Assembly (NCBI GenBank): GCA_902806565.1
Contig: CADCXA010000041.1
Span: forward strand, 248,001-312,000
Direction: 5' to 3'
DNA from: Hypoxylon rubiginosum
Taxonomy: Eukaryota > Ascomycota > Sordariomycetes > Xylariales > Hypoxylaceae
DNA: 64,000 nt
Notes under the pieces: generated by a model
What the model saw: the letters and a program-made list of their open reading frames with translations, nothing else
Told to the model about the DNA's origin: nothing
The model's database searches: none
Part shown: one piece after another, positions 1 to 12,274 of the stretch
Layout of the letters: every line of letters begins with the position of its first letter
Numbering within the stretch: position 1 is the stretch's first letter
Position numbers and translations under genes: made by a program

Positions 1-84
1 CTGCGGCACATATTCACAATTCATTATTTTTCTGTCCAGAGACTTTACGCACAATCCAAGGACCCCAAACACAACTCTTCAAAC

Positions 85-1872
85 ATGGTCTTGTCAACAG
101 CTGCACAGCCAAACTCTACCTACCTGGTTTGGAAACGATTCAGGTATCCCGACGACAAGGGCACAACAGATGCTATCGCCGTTCCGAAATGGGTCGGTGA
201 TACGCTCAATCCCGCCTATGCCCTCATCATAGATCTGGCATTGCTCAATTTCTGGACTGTATTCTTCGGTATCGTCCTCTACTTTTATCTTTCGAAGAAG
301 AGAAAGAAGGCAGCAAAGTTGGACCCCCTGGTTCCGAAAATCTGGAATAAAAGATCAGATCTCATCAGCCTGGTAATAGAAGCGATCACTTCCTTGAGCC
401 AGACTTGCCCGAACCCTGTCGTCGTATTAATCCTGCTTCTGTGCCTCGCAGGTTGGGTCGGGCAGAAGGCTACCGGAATCCTAGTTCCTCCACTTATCCT
501 CGTCAACAGTGCGGCACCAGTGGATCCGGCCGCCATATACGTGCCTACTATCCCTCCGAACTCAGACAGCGCAAGGCTAGCGAACCTATTTGCCCTAGAA
601 GCGCCGCGGTTTCTTCGCGCGTTGGGAAGCACAGCAGCAGGCGCAGAACTCCGGAAGAAGGTGGACGTAAGCGAAGGGACATTGATAGGACAGACCGTCA
701 ATGGCAGTGATATCCTGCGAATCGATTATAAGTACAGCGCTACTGGGGCGGACATGGGACTACAGCACTATCCAGATTTGACCCTCAACGTTGTCGGTTC
801 ATGCGTTACAGAATACGGGTGGTACAACAACACTGCTACTCTCCGAGACAATACCGGTGGTGCATCCACCCTGGACTATTACAATATCTGGGGAAACAAG
901 ACAGCAGATTTATTCAAGGTGTCCTTGTACGATGGCAGACAGCCGTCAGCGACATTCTTCTTGGGGACCAATTCCAGCCAAGGTACACTCGCCCACAGCA
1001 ACGCGACTTGGGCGGCAGCTATCTCATCCACCGACAGAGTTAGCTTCAGTCCTTCCACCGACCCATGGTATCTCACAGGTCCCGCAATCGAAGGCGACAC
1101 GGGCGCCCGGTACGCAGTGATGCCAGGGCGGCCACCTCTGACCTGCTGGCAAGACGACGTATGGTCCTATCAGGATAAGAACAGCACTGTCGAGGATTTA
1201 AATACAATTATAGACATATCAGACGACTTTCGAGCTATCCTAACCTCCATCCTCAGTGCCCCCATGATATATTTGGTTGGTCAACACCTTGCATCCTCCG
1301 CCCTTCTGTCGGCGACAACAGCCATCGACCAACTATTCGACGCTGGCTCAAGCAGTATCCATGGTGATATTGAGCGTTTAGTACTAGCGGCGTATGTCGC
1401 TACCATCAACGTTCTGACTGATACAACTCTGTATCCAGTCGGTGCTAGCGAAAAGCTATCCAACCTGGCACGCGACGGTTCCGCCCAGCCCCTGAATGGC
1501 ATCGCCGACTTTGTTGTCTGGAGCCCAGATGTCGCTGCCTTATCGACAGTGGCAATCATTGTGATTCCGAGCGTGTTCGTCGGCCTCTGGATCCTAGCAC
1601 TTATCCTGTTGTACTGGACGCCGGCCAGAATCGTTAATAAGCTTGATTCAATCGGGACATTGGCCACAATTGATGACGCAGAACCCCAGCCTAACCAGTA
1701 AGTCCCAACTTCTCGGGAAGTCTTCCCCATTCATGATGAAGACTGATAAAACCGATATAGACACGATTTGGAATCGGTTACGACTCCGATTACAACTTCG
1801 GTGCAAGAGAAACCTCCCCATAACGAGTCGTCAACAGCGGAAGGAGGACCAGTCGTAGGCAATAAGATTTAA
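85..1872 (+). CDS. orphan multi-pass membrane glycoprotein
   Basis: Two exons, 85-1697 and 1761-1872, give 574 aa. The intron (1698-1760) starts GTAAGT and ends ATATAG, and splicing adds a 37-residue polar tail ending NKI. Hydrophobic stretches lie near residues 45-70, 110-128 and 485-513, so a large loop of about 350 residues sits between the second and third. That loop is rich in N-x-S/T sites and has a few cysteines, which suggests an extracellular, N-glycosylated domain. The architecture is common among uncharacterised ascomycete membrane proteins; I recognise no enzymatic motif. The ATG has a good context (AAACATGG). Confidence is high that it is a gene, and no function can be given. Confidence 0.75.
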
Positions 1873-2754
1873 CTGGCGACGAATGAGTTGTGACCCAACC
1901 AGAAGCCTGCTCTAGGCATATGTCTACCGAGCTTAATTTCAAACAACTTCTCCTGCACTATTTATTTAGCTCGCACACATACGGCAATTTATCAACCAAC
2001 AAAAGAAAGCTGTATCTTTGGCGCAGGCTTCTGGTGACAAGTCTCGATACGAAGATATGAAAGTTAACGAGGGAGGTGGCATCAATATGGGGAAGAGGTC
2101 GATGTGAGACCAAAGCCGGAGCCCCGGCTCTAGAGTGGACCTCGGATGCCGAGGAAAAGTGGATTGGATATCGGGGAATACGGGGTCGGAGCACGGGATG
2201 AGTCAGCAGACACTGTCACTGTCGTACGGCATTCATTTTTCTACATTTTTATTGTTTCTTGAGCCTAACTGTCTTTCGTTACTTGATACCTACTACTCTT
2301 TACCCGCTTCCTAATTCGCAGATTGAAAATTGAGAACGTGACATTGCGTTGTGAACTCTTCGAAATAAAGACTGCGAAGGGGAAAATTTGATCGTGCTCT
2401 TCGATTGGTGGTTTGTAGCCCCTGAATCAGGTTCGTATCACAGTAAACTAGCTAAGACAGTGCGTAATCGCTGTGCGAAGACAGGTCTTACTATGCCCCG
2501 AAATACAGGGACCTTGCCCTGAAATATGTTAAATTATAGCAGATTACAGGGCATAATAACGGTTGTACTCCGCACGATTACCTGGCACAATAGGTAATCT
2601 GATCGAAAGGTATTTTATCCCCTATCTTCTACTCGAACAAGACCTCCTAAGTGGCAAGCTTCTGCATTAATCGTCATTACCCATTGAAAATGAAAAACAT
2701 CAGATCGCAAATTGATATCGGGGGGTGAAAAATATAATGAATCTGAACCGAGAC
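1873..2754. other. intergenic, no gene seen
   Basis: AT-leaning spacer between the membrane protein and the convergent FAD monooxygenase. It holds only short open frames without recognisable motifs. A short inverted repeat, CAGATTAC near 2540 against GTAATCTG near 2595, is visible. No RNA gene recognised. Confidence 0.5.
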
Positions 2755-4005
2755 TTAATTCTGCGGCAGCTCGGCGTACTCCGGGAGCTTCCAGTCCTTC
2801 ACGGCATCCTCCTTCAGAAACCACTTAGCCAGATCCAGCCTCAAGAACGAGACCAGACCCATGATGCAGTTCAAAACGCCGACGCCGAACGCGGACGTCG
2901 GCATGCTACTCCACATCCCAGTGTCCGACGCCACACCTTTCTGTACTTGGTCCATGAACGGCCGGAACTTCTCCTCGTACGCCTCGAGTGCTCCCGCGAG
3001 GTCGTCTTTCGTGTCACTTCCCCCGCAATGTCGCGCGATCTCGCCGGCTAGGATGTACGCCCCCACCATGCCGCAGGTCGTGCCCATCCCCGTGGTCGCC
3101 GACGGGCAGTACCCGGCGTCCCCCACGAGCGTCACGCGGCCGCGCGACCACGCGTCCAGCTTGACGAGGCACATGCGCTCGCAGTAGAAGTCGTCGGCCT
3201 CCCTCATAGCCTTCACGATCTCCCGCGTCCGCCACCCGGCGCCCTGGTAGAACTCGGCCAGTGCCTCCTTTTCGGCTTTCATGTCCCCGCGGCGCGCGCC
3301 CCGGAGCTTGTCCGAGTCGCTCGTGCACCCCATGTACACTTGGATGGTGTCCGGGCTGTGCCGCCGCAGGAAGAGGCCCCTCCGGCCCGGCGCGATGTAG
3401 GCCGTCGCGATGTACTCCTCGCCCTCTTCGATTGGCCGCGGCATTGTGAAGTACGCCGTGTAGACGCCGCCGAGCGGGTAGAGCGCGTCGGGGGCGTCCG
3501 GGCCCAGCATCATCTTGCGGGTCTTGGACCACTGGCCGTCGGCGCCGACCACGAGGTCGAATGTGTCGGTCCTGCCGCCCGCAAACTGGACCTCGACGAC
3601 GCCATCTTTTTCTTCATAGCTCTCGATCGACGTCCCGAACACGTACGTGGCTCGGCCTTCGGTGGCGTGGTGTAGAAGATGGCACAGGTCGCCCCTCATG
3701 ATCTCGAAGTCGGAAGTTAAACTCTGCAACCCCTTTCCCGACTTATTCGCCGGGAAGTAGGCGCGCCGCCTGCCGGAGCCGTCGACGATCTGGAAGCCGT
3801 GCTCCGGGGCGGCCTTGGCGCGGAAGGCCTCCTCGAGGCCCATGCGCCGCAGCACCTGGATGCCGGGGCCCCGCAGGTCGATCTGGAGGCCCGTGGCGCG
3901 CAGGTTCGGGAACCACTCGACGACGATGACTTCGTGGCCCAGCTTCGAGAGCCAGAAGGCGAGGGCGTTGCCGGCGATGCCGGCGCCGCTGATGAGGACT
4001 TTCAT
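2755..4005 (-). CDS. FAD-dependent monooxygenase (PHBH/TetX-like)
   Basis: Single exon, 416 aa, close to the usual 380-430 aa of group A flavoprotein hydroxylases. The N-terminus carries the Rossmann dinucleotide motif GAGIAG (residues 7-12). The middle has the DG-type motif GADGQWSKTR (about 154-163), and the C-terminal half has the second FAD/ribityl motif VGDAGYCPS (about 295-303). These mark an NAD(P)H- and FAD-dependent aromatic or polyketide hydroxylase of the FAD_binding_3 family. Substrate cannot be told. The start is supported by the Rossmann strand beginning at residue 2. It lies 505 bp from the stop of a Zn2Cys6 regulator gene on the same strand, so co-regulation is plausible but not shown. 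Third codon positions are strongly G/C. Confidence 0.9.
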   Translation of the reverse strand: MKVLISGAGIAGNALAFWLSKLGHEVIVVEWFPNLRATGLQIDLRGPGIQVLRRMGLEEAFRAKAAPEHGFQIVDGSGRRRAYFPANKSGKGLQSLTSDFEIMRGDLCHLLHHATEGRATYVFGTSIESYEEKDGVVEVQFAGGRTDTFDLVVGADGQWSKTRKMMLGPDAPDALYPLGGVYTAYFTMPRPIEEGEEYIATAYIAPGRRGLFLRRHSPDTIQVYMGCTSDSDKLRGARRGDMKAEKEALAEFYQGAGWRTREIVKAMREADDFYCERMCLVKLDAWSRGRVTLVGDAGYCPSATTGMGTTCGMVGAYILAGEIARHCGGSDTKDDLAGALEAYEEKFRPFMDQVQKGVASDTGMWSSMPTSAFGVGVLNCIMGLVSFLRLDLAKWFLKEDAVKDWKLPEYAELPQN

Positions 4006-4510
4006 CGCGGGAGTTCGGGTTATGACGAGATATCTAAGATACTCAGGTTCGAGCTATTTGAAGCTTCGGAGCATGCTCGAGAAGGGCCTTATGGAGAATA
4101 GGACAGATGGATATACAATTATCTCAAGTCCTATTTCTCGGCATATTGATGTAGGGGTGAAGCCGATTATCTCCGGGTAATGCGACCACCGACGACTGCG
4201 TCTCGGCCGTAACAATGGAGGAGGCAGCTAAATGACCGAAGCAAATCTATCGAAAATCTACCTTTCTCTGACTTCTGTCGTTATGAGTTCCCCACGATGC
4301 ATCGCTTTAACCCAGGCCGCCTTAGCTAATCGTCATATCGCCGAAATAATGCGTTTAGCATGCTCTCGGTCTACTATCAACAATTACCGGCCATAATGGA
4401 GCACCAAAGTAGAGGATGAAGATGTACTAATACTTTGGAGCGTATATCACGGATTTATTAGTCTTAATCATGCAGGACGTTAATATTATACATTTATACA
4501 GCTTAGGTCT
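4006..4510. other. intergenic between monooxygenase and regulator
   Basis: This 505-bp spacer lies upstream of the monooxygenase start and downstream of the regulator stop, so it should contain the monooxygenase promoter and the regulator terminator. No coding potential or distinct repeat was seen. Confidence 0.5.
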
Positions 4511-6831
4511 TCAAGAAAACCCTTCATCTCGCAAGAAGAAATCCAAGTCAAAGTTCACCTCAAACTCCCCTAGCCCGCCATCGAAACTCGGAGGTGTGAG
4601 GCATAGATCGTTGGGACCCGGCAAGGACAGTGAGTCAACCCGTTCTTGCAGTAGAACGTGGCATAACTCAAGGCTATCCCTCGCACTCCGCGCGATCTTC
4701 AAATCTTTCGAGGAGCCCTCCTCCATCGCTCCGACCTGCGCGAGAATCATAGACAAAAACATATGCGTCTTGATATTAGTCTCCCCCTGCCGGATCCGCT
4801 CGAGCGACAAGGCGATCCTATTCCGCAGCGCCCGCTTCAGCACCTCCCTGTGCTGGCCGTTGCGGTGCAGGGTTCCGTCGAGGCGCTGGGCCTCGGTCTG
4901 GACGATGAGCTCGAGGCTGATGACGGTGACCGTGCACCGGATCCCCTCTCGGAACATGCCGCCGCCGATGACCTCGAGGTGGGAGAAGCCCTCGTCCGGC
5001 TCGGGCGACACGATGGCCAGGGCTGTTTCTAGGCTTACTTTGAGCGAGTAGTAGAACAGTGGGTTCGCTCGCGCTTTGCTGGCGAATGTGCAGTGTAGCG
5101 GGATTAGGAAGCGGCGCACGAGGTAGTCGAGGAGATTCCGGTGGAATGGCGTCACGCCGGCATTCTCGTTCTCCTTTAGAAATCTGCTCCATGCCCGACA
5201 GGCGTCGGTGATTTCCGAGCTCAGCGAGAGGACATCTAGGTAGGAAAGTTCTAAGTGCAGACCGTTTATCAGCTGGACAATCCGAAGACGTGTAGGTAGT
5301 GAGTCCAAGAGAAGAAGCTGCATCGAGGCTGCGGTAAAGGTGCTCTTGGGGTGGGTTTGGAGTTCCGTAGTCGAAGCGTCGATATCTTCGTCGTTGATAT
5401 TTGACGGCGCCTCGGTGTCGAACTCGTCAAAGGATATTCTAGGAGGCATCGCGGAATCTAGAGACATCTGCACCACCATTTCGAGTATACTTGTCCATAG
5501 CCTCCTGCGGACCTCGGCTTGTAGAACGCACATCGGTGGGAGATATTTGGGGTCACGATGTAAGCCTATCTGCATGGCCCTGTGTATCAACGAGCCCATT
5601 GACATCCAGACCAGATCGCTGCCAATCGAAAAGACCTGTCGTGCTAACAGAGTTAAGCAGTGGACTTGTAACCCCGTGATGTTAAGACGATCCTTTTCTA
5701 GGGGGCCAGAAAGCCAAGTTTGAGCGGCGTATACCCATTGATGGACCTTATTGCGGAACTCGATATCCGTATCGCCATGTTCGTGTAAACTTGACCCTAT
5801 CCCTATGACGAGCAGGATTTGAAGGCGCATGCCAATCGCAACACTCTCGGGATTATTCCTGTATCTATGATACTCGTTCCAGAAACTAGGGACATGGATT
5901 ATTCGATACGTCGACTCGAAAGACCGGAAATAGAGGGCTGCCATTGTCTCCGCTATCTCCCGAGAGGGTGGCTCAAGGTTGAAGTCGGTACACGGCAGAT
6001 TTCTACTAGGGCGTCCCATCTTCATTCTTCTTGCTATAGATTTGCATTTCTGTAGAAGATCACCGATCTGAATATACAGAGATCGAGCTTCAGGGTCCTG
6101 AATTGAATCGCCATCACGAGTTTCATCGCACATGGCGGCAGCGTAGCAGTTATAAATTGGTTCGAACTTGACCCCTGGTTAGCGGATGGCTGCGGGACAC
6201 TTATTGATATGGGCTTTACCTCTTCAGTCTGACCTATCCAGTCACTCCATTTTAATACCCTCGTTTTCTTTAGGATCACTTGCGAGTCTTGTATTCCCGG
6301 CTGGCGCTCTAGTATCTCCTGACCAGTTTCGGACTGGCGATGGTTAAAACTGGATGCCGAAGATTCAAGCGTCTGTACCCGCTTTAGAAGATCTTGGAGG
6401 GTTGATTGTGTGTTTTCTAGGTCTTGGGCACCTGTTTGTGGTCGGCTGTAGTGGCGGCTAGGAGTATTTGGTGTATCATGATGCCCCCCTGCGGCTGCTG
6501 TTGCCGCTGTGATGCCCGGAGTCGTAAACGGATAATAGCTACGCCTTGGGGCTGGCTTATCCGTACATATATCCGTACTTGTTAGTGGGGGCTGGCTCAG
6601 AGGTGTCGGGGCGTAGGCCGTCGGGCTTGACACGGTACCCCCGGAGCTGCTAGATGCTTGTTGCGGCTGTTGCCCGATGATAGGATCATTGGAATAGACC
6701 TTGAAGGTACACTGGCTCCTGGAAGAGACACAATGCGCACATGGTTGACTTCTATCGCATTTGATCTTGCGACGCCGACACTCAAGGCATGACAGGGCCG
6801 GCCTTCGTCGTTTTCGGGACTGTGATTCCAT
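4511..6831 (-). CDS. Zn(II)2Cys6 transcription factor
   Basis: Model: complement of 6831-6234 and 6174-4511, 753 aa. The N-terminus has a GAL4-type binuclear zinc cluster with C15, C18, C25, C31, C34 and C41 (CX2CX6CX5CX2CX6C), preceded by a basic run KRRRP. A linker with a coiled-coil-like leucine pattern follows (near 6330-6400). The large second exon matches the fungal-specific transcription factor region (PF04082 type: KCKSIARR, then FRSFESTYRIIHVPSF). I start at 6831 because that ATG sits just before the cluster. The 59-nt intron (GTCAGA...CTAACCAG) was chosen because it alone joins to the frame reading VKFEPIYNCY, a pattern typical here. Its donor is weak, so the join may differ by a few codons. 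Nuclear DNA-binding regulator; the neighbouring monooxygenase is a candidate target. Confidence 0.85.
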
Positions 6832-7556
6832 GGAGATATGAGTGAAGCGTCTCGGCCGTAAGTACACCCAAATGGAGATATGGAAACAGGTACAGCACAA
6901 TTCAATGACTTTTATTAAACAGTGATTAGAGCACGAAAGTTTTCATTTCCCTCCTAAGTCAATGTAGAGTCCTGAAAACAGCATGGGAAACGTTTGCTTA
7001 CGTCCGTGAAAATGCCGCGAAATGCCGCGAAAATACCGTGGCAAGTGTCTGTTATAGCCGCTTATGGCCGAAGACCCACACTAATAAAGGGGCTGACTCG
7101 CTAGCTGCATCTTATATCCCGCTTAGCTCCGCTTATTCACTTAACAGATCTCTATCATCATTCTACCAACACGACTGACCATCTGAGACGAGGACAGGGA
7201 ATAGGAAGAGCTGTTTCCGAAGCATCTCTCTAAATACCCGGTAGCCGCAATCAGAATCTCAAAAGAGAACCGGCCGATTAAGGCTCATAGGCACCTCGAA
7301 AATCTTAAGGACGAACCACCAGATGTAATAGTTTAACAGGTGTCTTATTCACCAGGTTGGTTATCAAAGTAATGCATAGCCTATAATATCATAGAATAAG
7401 GAGAATTTGAAAGACACCTACCTGGAGGTATGTAAGGAAATGATAGCATGAGTCTAATTCCCCTCCTAGTTTCGCATCTCATCAACCCCTTCATTGTCCT
7501 CGTCTAATTCCTCTTCAACGCCTGCGTTGCCTGTGCCTCCTTCGCAGGGGCAACAG
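6832..7556. other. intergenic upstream of regulator
   Basis: This stretch holds the promoter side of the regulator and the 3' side of the NLR-like gene. A direct 11-bp repeat, AATGCCGCGAA, lies around 7010-7030. No gene or RNA was recognised. Confidence 0.5.
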
Positions 7557-10500
7557 TTAAATATCAAGCTCTGTCTCGTAGGGGCTATAATCAAAGCCCG
7601 ACTCTTGTCTTAGGAGGTTTGGGCTTGGAAATGTGTCGGAGCTTAGAGGCAATAGTTCACCACTGGCAAGTTGCTCCACGTCCACGTCTCCGGGTCCCTT
7701 GGTCTCGCAATCACAATCTTCGGCCAGATCAATAAACCTGACCCAGGAATCCTTCACCAGCTCCCAGTCCTTTTTATCGGTTGCCTTTAAAAGCTTTTCG
7801 ATGCCTTTCCACAGCGCTCCCTTGTTCTTGTGGTTTTCGAATCCCAACACGTCTGCTATGATCTTGGCGGTACCTGTGTAAGAGATACTTATTTCTCTGT
7901 TTAGCTGCCTCAATATACCGGTCATGTCGGCAATGCTGTCATCCACGAAGGTATCCCGGTCGGTATTATACTGACTAGCGTCGTCTTGGTTGGAAAAGCC
8001 TGGTGCTGTAGTACCGGGGGTCGCACTGAGCTGACTGGTGTCACCTCGGGTGCACATGACACCGGCACCAACTCCGCCGGGCTTATCACCTTTATCTTCA
8101 TCACTATCAACTTCGTCGCTGTCGTACTCGTCGCTATCATCTTCATCGCTATCATCAGACTCGTCCTCGCTAGCGATGACAACTTCGCCATCATCGACAT
8201 CCTGGTCATTCTGGTCTATACCATCGTCTGCACCGGCACGTACAGAGTCTAGAATCAATCGCTGTGCTAGACGCCAGCTCAATTCTTGGACCCCTTCCAG
8301 TTCAGGGGTTGGTTCTCTTGAGCCGTCCAACTTCCAGCTCCTCCCGGTTGCCTCTGGCACGCCTCTTGCTCCGCCCCGTACTAGCAGCCGAACGATCCTG
8401 AGGCAAGCCGTATCTGCTGCCGCGAATATGGCGGTGCCGTAAACGCCATTCTTAGCGGCCGCATTAACATGAGCGTGCTTCTCTAGGAGTAACTGTACAG
8501 CCGCTCTTCGACGATTTGCGCATGCCGCAATTAGTGCTGTGCCGTACTTTCCGATCGAGGAACCCTGGTTGATGATAGTGTGGGAATGGTCCAGAAGTAG
8601 AGATAGGATTTCGATATTATCTCCTGCGCAGGCTGCAATGAGGGCTGTGCCATGGTCGCCCACGCGAGCCTCCATATTGACATCTGCGCCATAATCGAGC
8701 AGGACCTTCGTGCTCTCGAATTTCCCGCAGCAGATTGCAGTGATCAAGGGAGTTCCACTGGTTTTCGACGAGTTTTCTGGAGCGCGAGCGTTAATCTGGG
8801 CTTCATGGTTGAGTAGAATCTTGATGAACGATGTGCGTAGTTTCTCGGCTGCTCTAAGGAGTGACGTTGATAAATCCAGATATGCGATAGGGGGTACGAG
8901 CCACTGATAACTTATCTTGTCATTTCTCAAAAGACTCGGGAAATGTTGAAACAGCCATGTCGCAAATTCGGCCTCCGCACTCGACAGGTCTGTCTCCTGG
9001 ACGCATAAGAGGAGAAGTATAAGGCTGGCGAGCTCTTCATAGCACTTATGCGTTGACAGTTCCGCTCTTTCGAGTATCGATTTAAAATGGACGAGTCCTT
9101 TAGCTATGGTTAATTTGACATGATGGTCATGTAGGCCATCATAATCTGATAAGACGGTCATCAGCTCCAATATCTCGATATCCTGCGCGTCGACATCATA
9201 ATAATATTCTTCGCCCTCGAGGAGATCTATCAGACCTTCTCTATTTGGAAGTTGAGAGTGGTTATGATCTAACAAGTAGCGTTCGAAGTCATCCTTCATG
9301 TTCCAACAGAAACCTGCAAGAATAGATTCTAGCACGATCGCACTTCCTGTAACGGGTAACTTTGAGCTCCTAGATGCTCTTGGTATGGTTGGAGTTTCAA
9401 TCCAGGTTCTTGGACTTCTGGCACGGATTACTTTGACGTGCAGTGTTAATGGCATCGAGACTAAGTCGACCGCTTTTAGGAAAACCCAGTTGGCAAATCC
9501 CGTACGAGGCGAGCATTCTCCAATCCAGCCCTTCATCAACTGTATAATTTCATGTTTCTGCTCGTGCCTCTTTATTTGTTGGAAATGGTCATGCCAAACG
9601 TCATAGGCAAACTGCCAAAGAGTGTAGAGCTCGTTATGACCTTCCGGGACTGGGGCAAGGTCGAGAACGGCCTTCTCAACAACGTGGCAGTTCGTCCAGT
9701 GCCTGTGCGCTAGGTAATGGTTATCGTGATAGAACAGTATCCATACGCAAACCTTCACGACTTCCGAGTGGCAGTCTTCCATCAGATCGGCTTGGTGACT
9801 TTCGCAGTACTCCTGGACTGACAAGTGTGAGAAGCGCAGCAAATCCCCTTCGGCAACCACCAGGTTTTGACACACTGCGAGGACAGCACTTGTGTCTCTG
9901 TAAACTTCGTTGGCCTTGCTCTGTTTCAGTGTCTGGCTGATGGCGGCCAGTAGTACCTGCTTATCAATAGAGCCCTGACATGCAAGCAACCACTGGAAAA
10001 CTCGCAGTGCCATGTGAGTTTTGAAATCCGTCTGCAGTCTGATGCGCTTGAAGAATCCATCGTAAGCTGTCTTTAGACCTAAGGGCAAGTGACCGAGCTC
10101 TTCTTCTAGTGCAGAAGGACCGGGCAGCGTCAAGAGGTAGCTGATGTGAAGTGAAGCCCATTGAAACCTATATTAAATGGTAAGTTGCGTTAATTCAAAT
10201 GCGAAGCTGGCAGGACTTGAGAGGTATGTCACCCACATTCCTCGGCTCTTTTTCTTGAATTCCCTCATAATCTTTTTCCTTAGTTCTTTCGTAATTTCTT
10301 CATTGAGCTTCCCGGGTTGTTCCATGCGGGATCTGATCATTGAGCGTATGTCGTTCCAGTTATCTTTCGGTGAAATTTCGATATGATATTTGTCCAAAAG
10401 ACTGGCCTCTATTGTCTCGTTATACCGGCTAGTAACAATGATCTTTACGGGCAGACCAGAATTCAACAAGTACCCAAGAGTTTCCAGCACAGCAGTCATA

Positions 10501-12274
10501 TCCTTTTTGCTTTCTTCGTCGTCAGTATCCAACATACACTCATCTAGGGCGTCCAGAATAATGATTGTGTCGGTAGTTTTAGGAATCAACCCTTCAAGTA
10601 TCTTCCGGTATTGTTCGGGATAGACCTTTTTCGTAAAGGAACTTGGATTGTTTATTTTTGCATATAGTTGGTGGATGCTTTCCGGTATGGGATAGTATTT
10701 AATCGCTAGCTGCTTAATGAAGCTGCGGAAAATGCTCTCGCTCGTTCTCCTTTCGGTGACGTCCCTTTTGCAGTAGAAATATGTCAACTGGAATTTTTCA
10801 GCGGCTTCACTCTCTTTATCGACACTAGTGAGCGTGATTTCATTGTTTTCCTGCTGATCGTTTTCTATACCTCCGGATGTTTGCTGGAGATAGTGATCAA
10901 TAACATGTGATATCAGCACGGTCTTCCCTGCTCCAGCTGTATGATGGTTAGCAGCACACTCGACAGGCTTACCTAGGTACCTAGGTGTATTTTTAAATGT
11001 TCAAGTTGAAGGGAGAAAACATACGAATTCCTTTGATCCAGAGGAGGCGAGGCCCATCCTCCTCTATCAATCGACTGTATTCGTCTCTCTTGAAGATCCA
11101 GTCGCCCGTATTTTTCGTCCAGCGCTCATGCGCTTCTTTATGGTGGTCCTCGACAGGCAAACCCGACAGCCACCTAAGAGTAGCCTCGCGACTTAGATTG
11201 AGATCACGTCGTTCTCTGAGTTTTGCATTATCGCTAAGTTGACTTTTCAACTCTGACACCATCCGAGTAACATCCGCTAACAGGGCATTTTGTGTGATCA
11301 TGGCGCTGAGTGACGAATTGTGATGTAGCGCCTCTTCATCTTTCAGGATGTCCGCCTCGAACTCCATAATATCATCATGGTCCCAGAAAGCACGCCAGTA
11401 CGACACTTTGTTCTTCTCCAAAGCAGCAGCGGCCTTACTGAAGAACTCGAAGATACGGGTGTAGACGGATATGAGTGTCGACTCGAAAGTTAGTATGTGG
11501 CTGTGGTATGCGCGCGTGGGATCCTGCTGGATTGCTTGAATTTGCCTCTCATATATGCTCCCCCTTTGTATCGCACCAAGTGCTTTCTCGATACCAGTCA
11601 GGATCGAGCCGGCCACATCCTCGACGAGAATCGCAAACTGGGGCAGACATGGTCAGAAAATAAATATTTCGAACTGAGTTGGATATGCATACCTCCAAAA
11701 ACACCTTCACGACTGACCACACTAGACCTGCTGTAGGATCAGCTTGCGTGGCGAGGTCTATAGGTGCTTTCAGTGCATCAAGTTTGTTAATGACTTTGAT
11801 CCACAAGTCGTGAACGGAATACGATTTTCCTAGGAATTCGAACTCCCATTTTTTCACTTTTGAAAGCTTTTGACGTTCCTGACAGAGCGCCAGCAGTTCA
11901 TCGAGCTCCTCCGACTTATTATTCCCGCTGTCGTTGAGCCTGCTTTGTCTGGCTTCGTACAAGATGTCTGAGATCCTCGCAATTGTGTCGTCGTCAAGCT
12001 GCTTTTTGGATGTCATATCAAGACGTTGTATATCTCCTTTACGCTTTATACTTAGGTGCTGGTAGACCTGGGTAAGTGCGTGTAGTTGCTCTACAGTCTC
12101 GGTGCTAGACTTCCTGCCGGCTAGTCTCTTAAGGGCTTTCTCAGTATCGTTATTGAATGACTTCTTCAATTTCGTCACACGCTTTTTAACCTCGTCATCA
12201 AGCCCATTGAATGCCTTCTCCCAATACCTGTGCGGGGCATCCTGCGCAAGGCCGGGCTCGGGTGAGTGGCTCAT
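7557..12274 (-). CDS. NACHT-ankyrin NLR-like (STAND) protein
   Basis: Four exons on the minus strand: 12274-11693, 11637-11025, 10936-10237 and 10167-7557, 1501 aa. Splicing at 11024/10936 reconstitutes the Walker A loop GIPGAGKT (about residues 397-404), and Walker B IIILDALDE follows near 520. This is the layout of fungal STAND/NLR proteins. The first 390 residues are helical, with a segment (ADPTAGLVWSVVKVFLE) like the NACHT_N/DUF7708 type of N-terminal domain. About four ankyrin-like repeats occupy roughly 1090-1230. A very acidic DSDED-rich stretch follows (about 1288-1325), then a unique C-terminal domain of about 170 residues. Such proteins act in non-self recognition and regulated cell death; here that role is inference from family. 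All introns are 55-88 nt, GT-AG, and the phases close. No stop or frameshift is visible, so it looks intact. Confidence 0.88.

Noticed and set aside
3014..3532. 172-codon Arg/Gly-rich minus-strand frame
   Set aside because: It is the off-frame shadow of the GC-rich FAD monooxygenase, with no motifs of its own.
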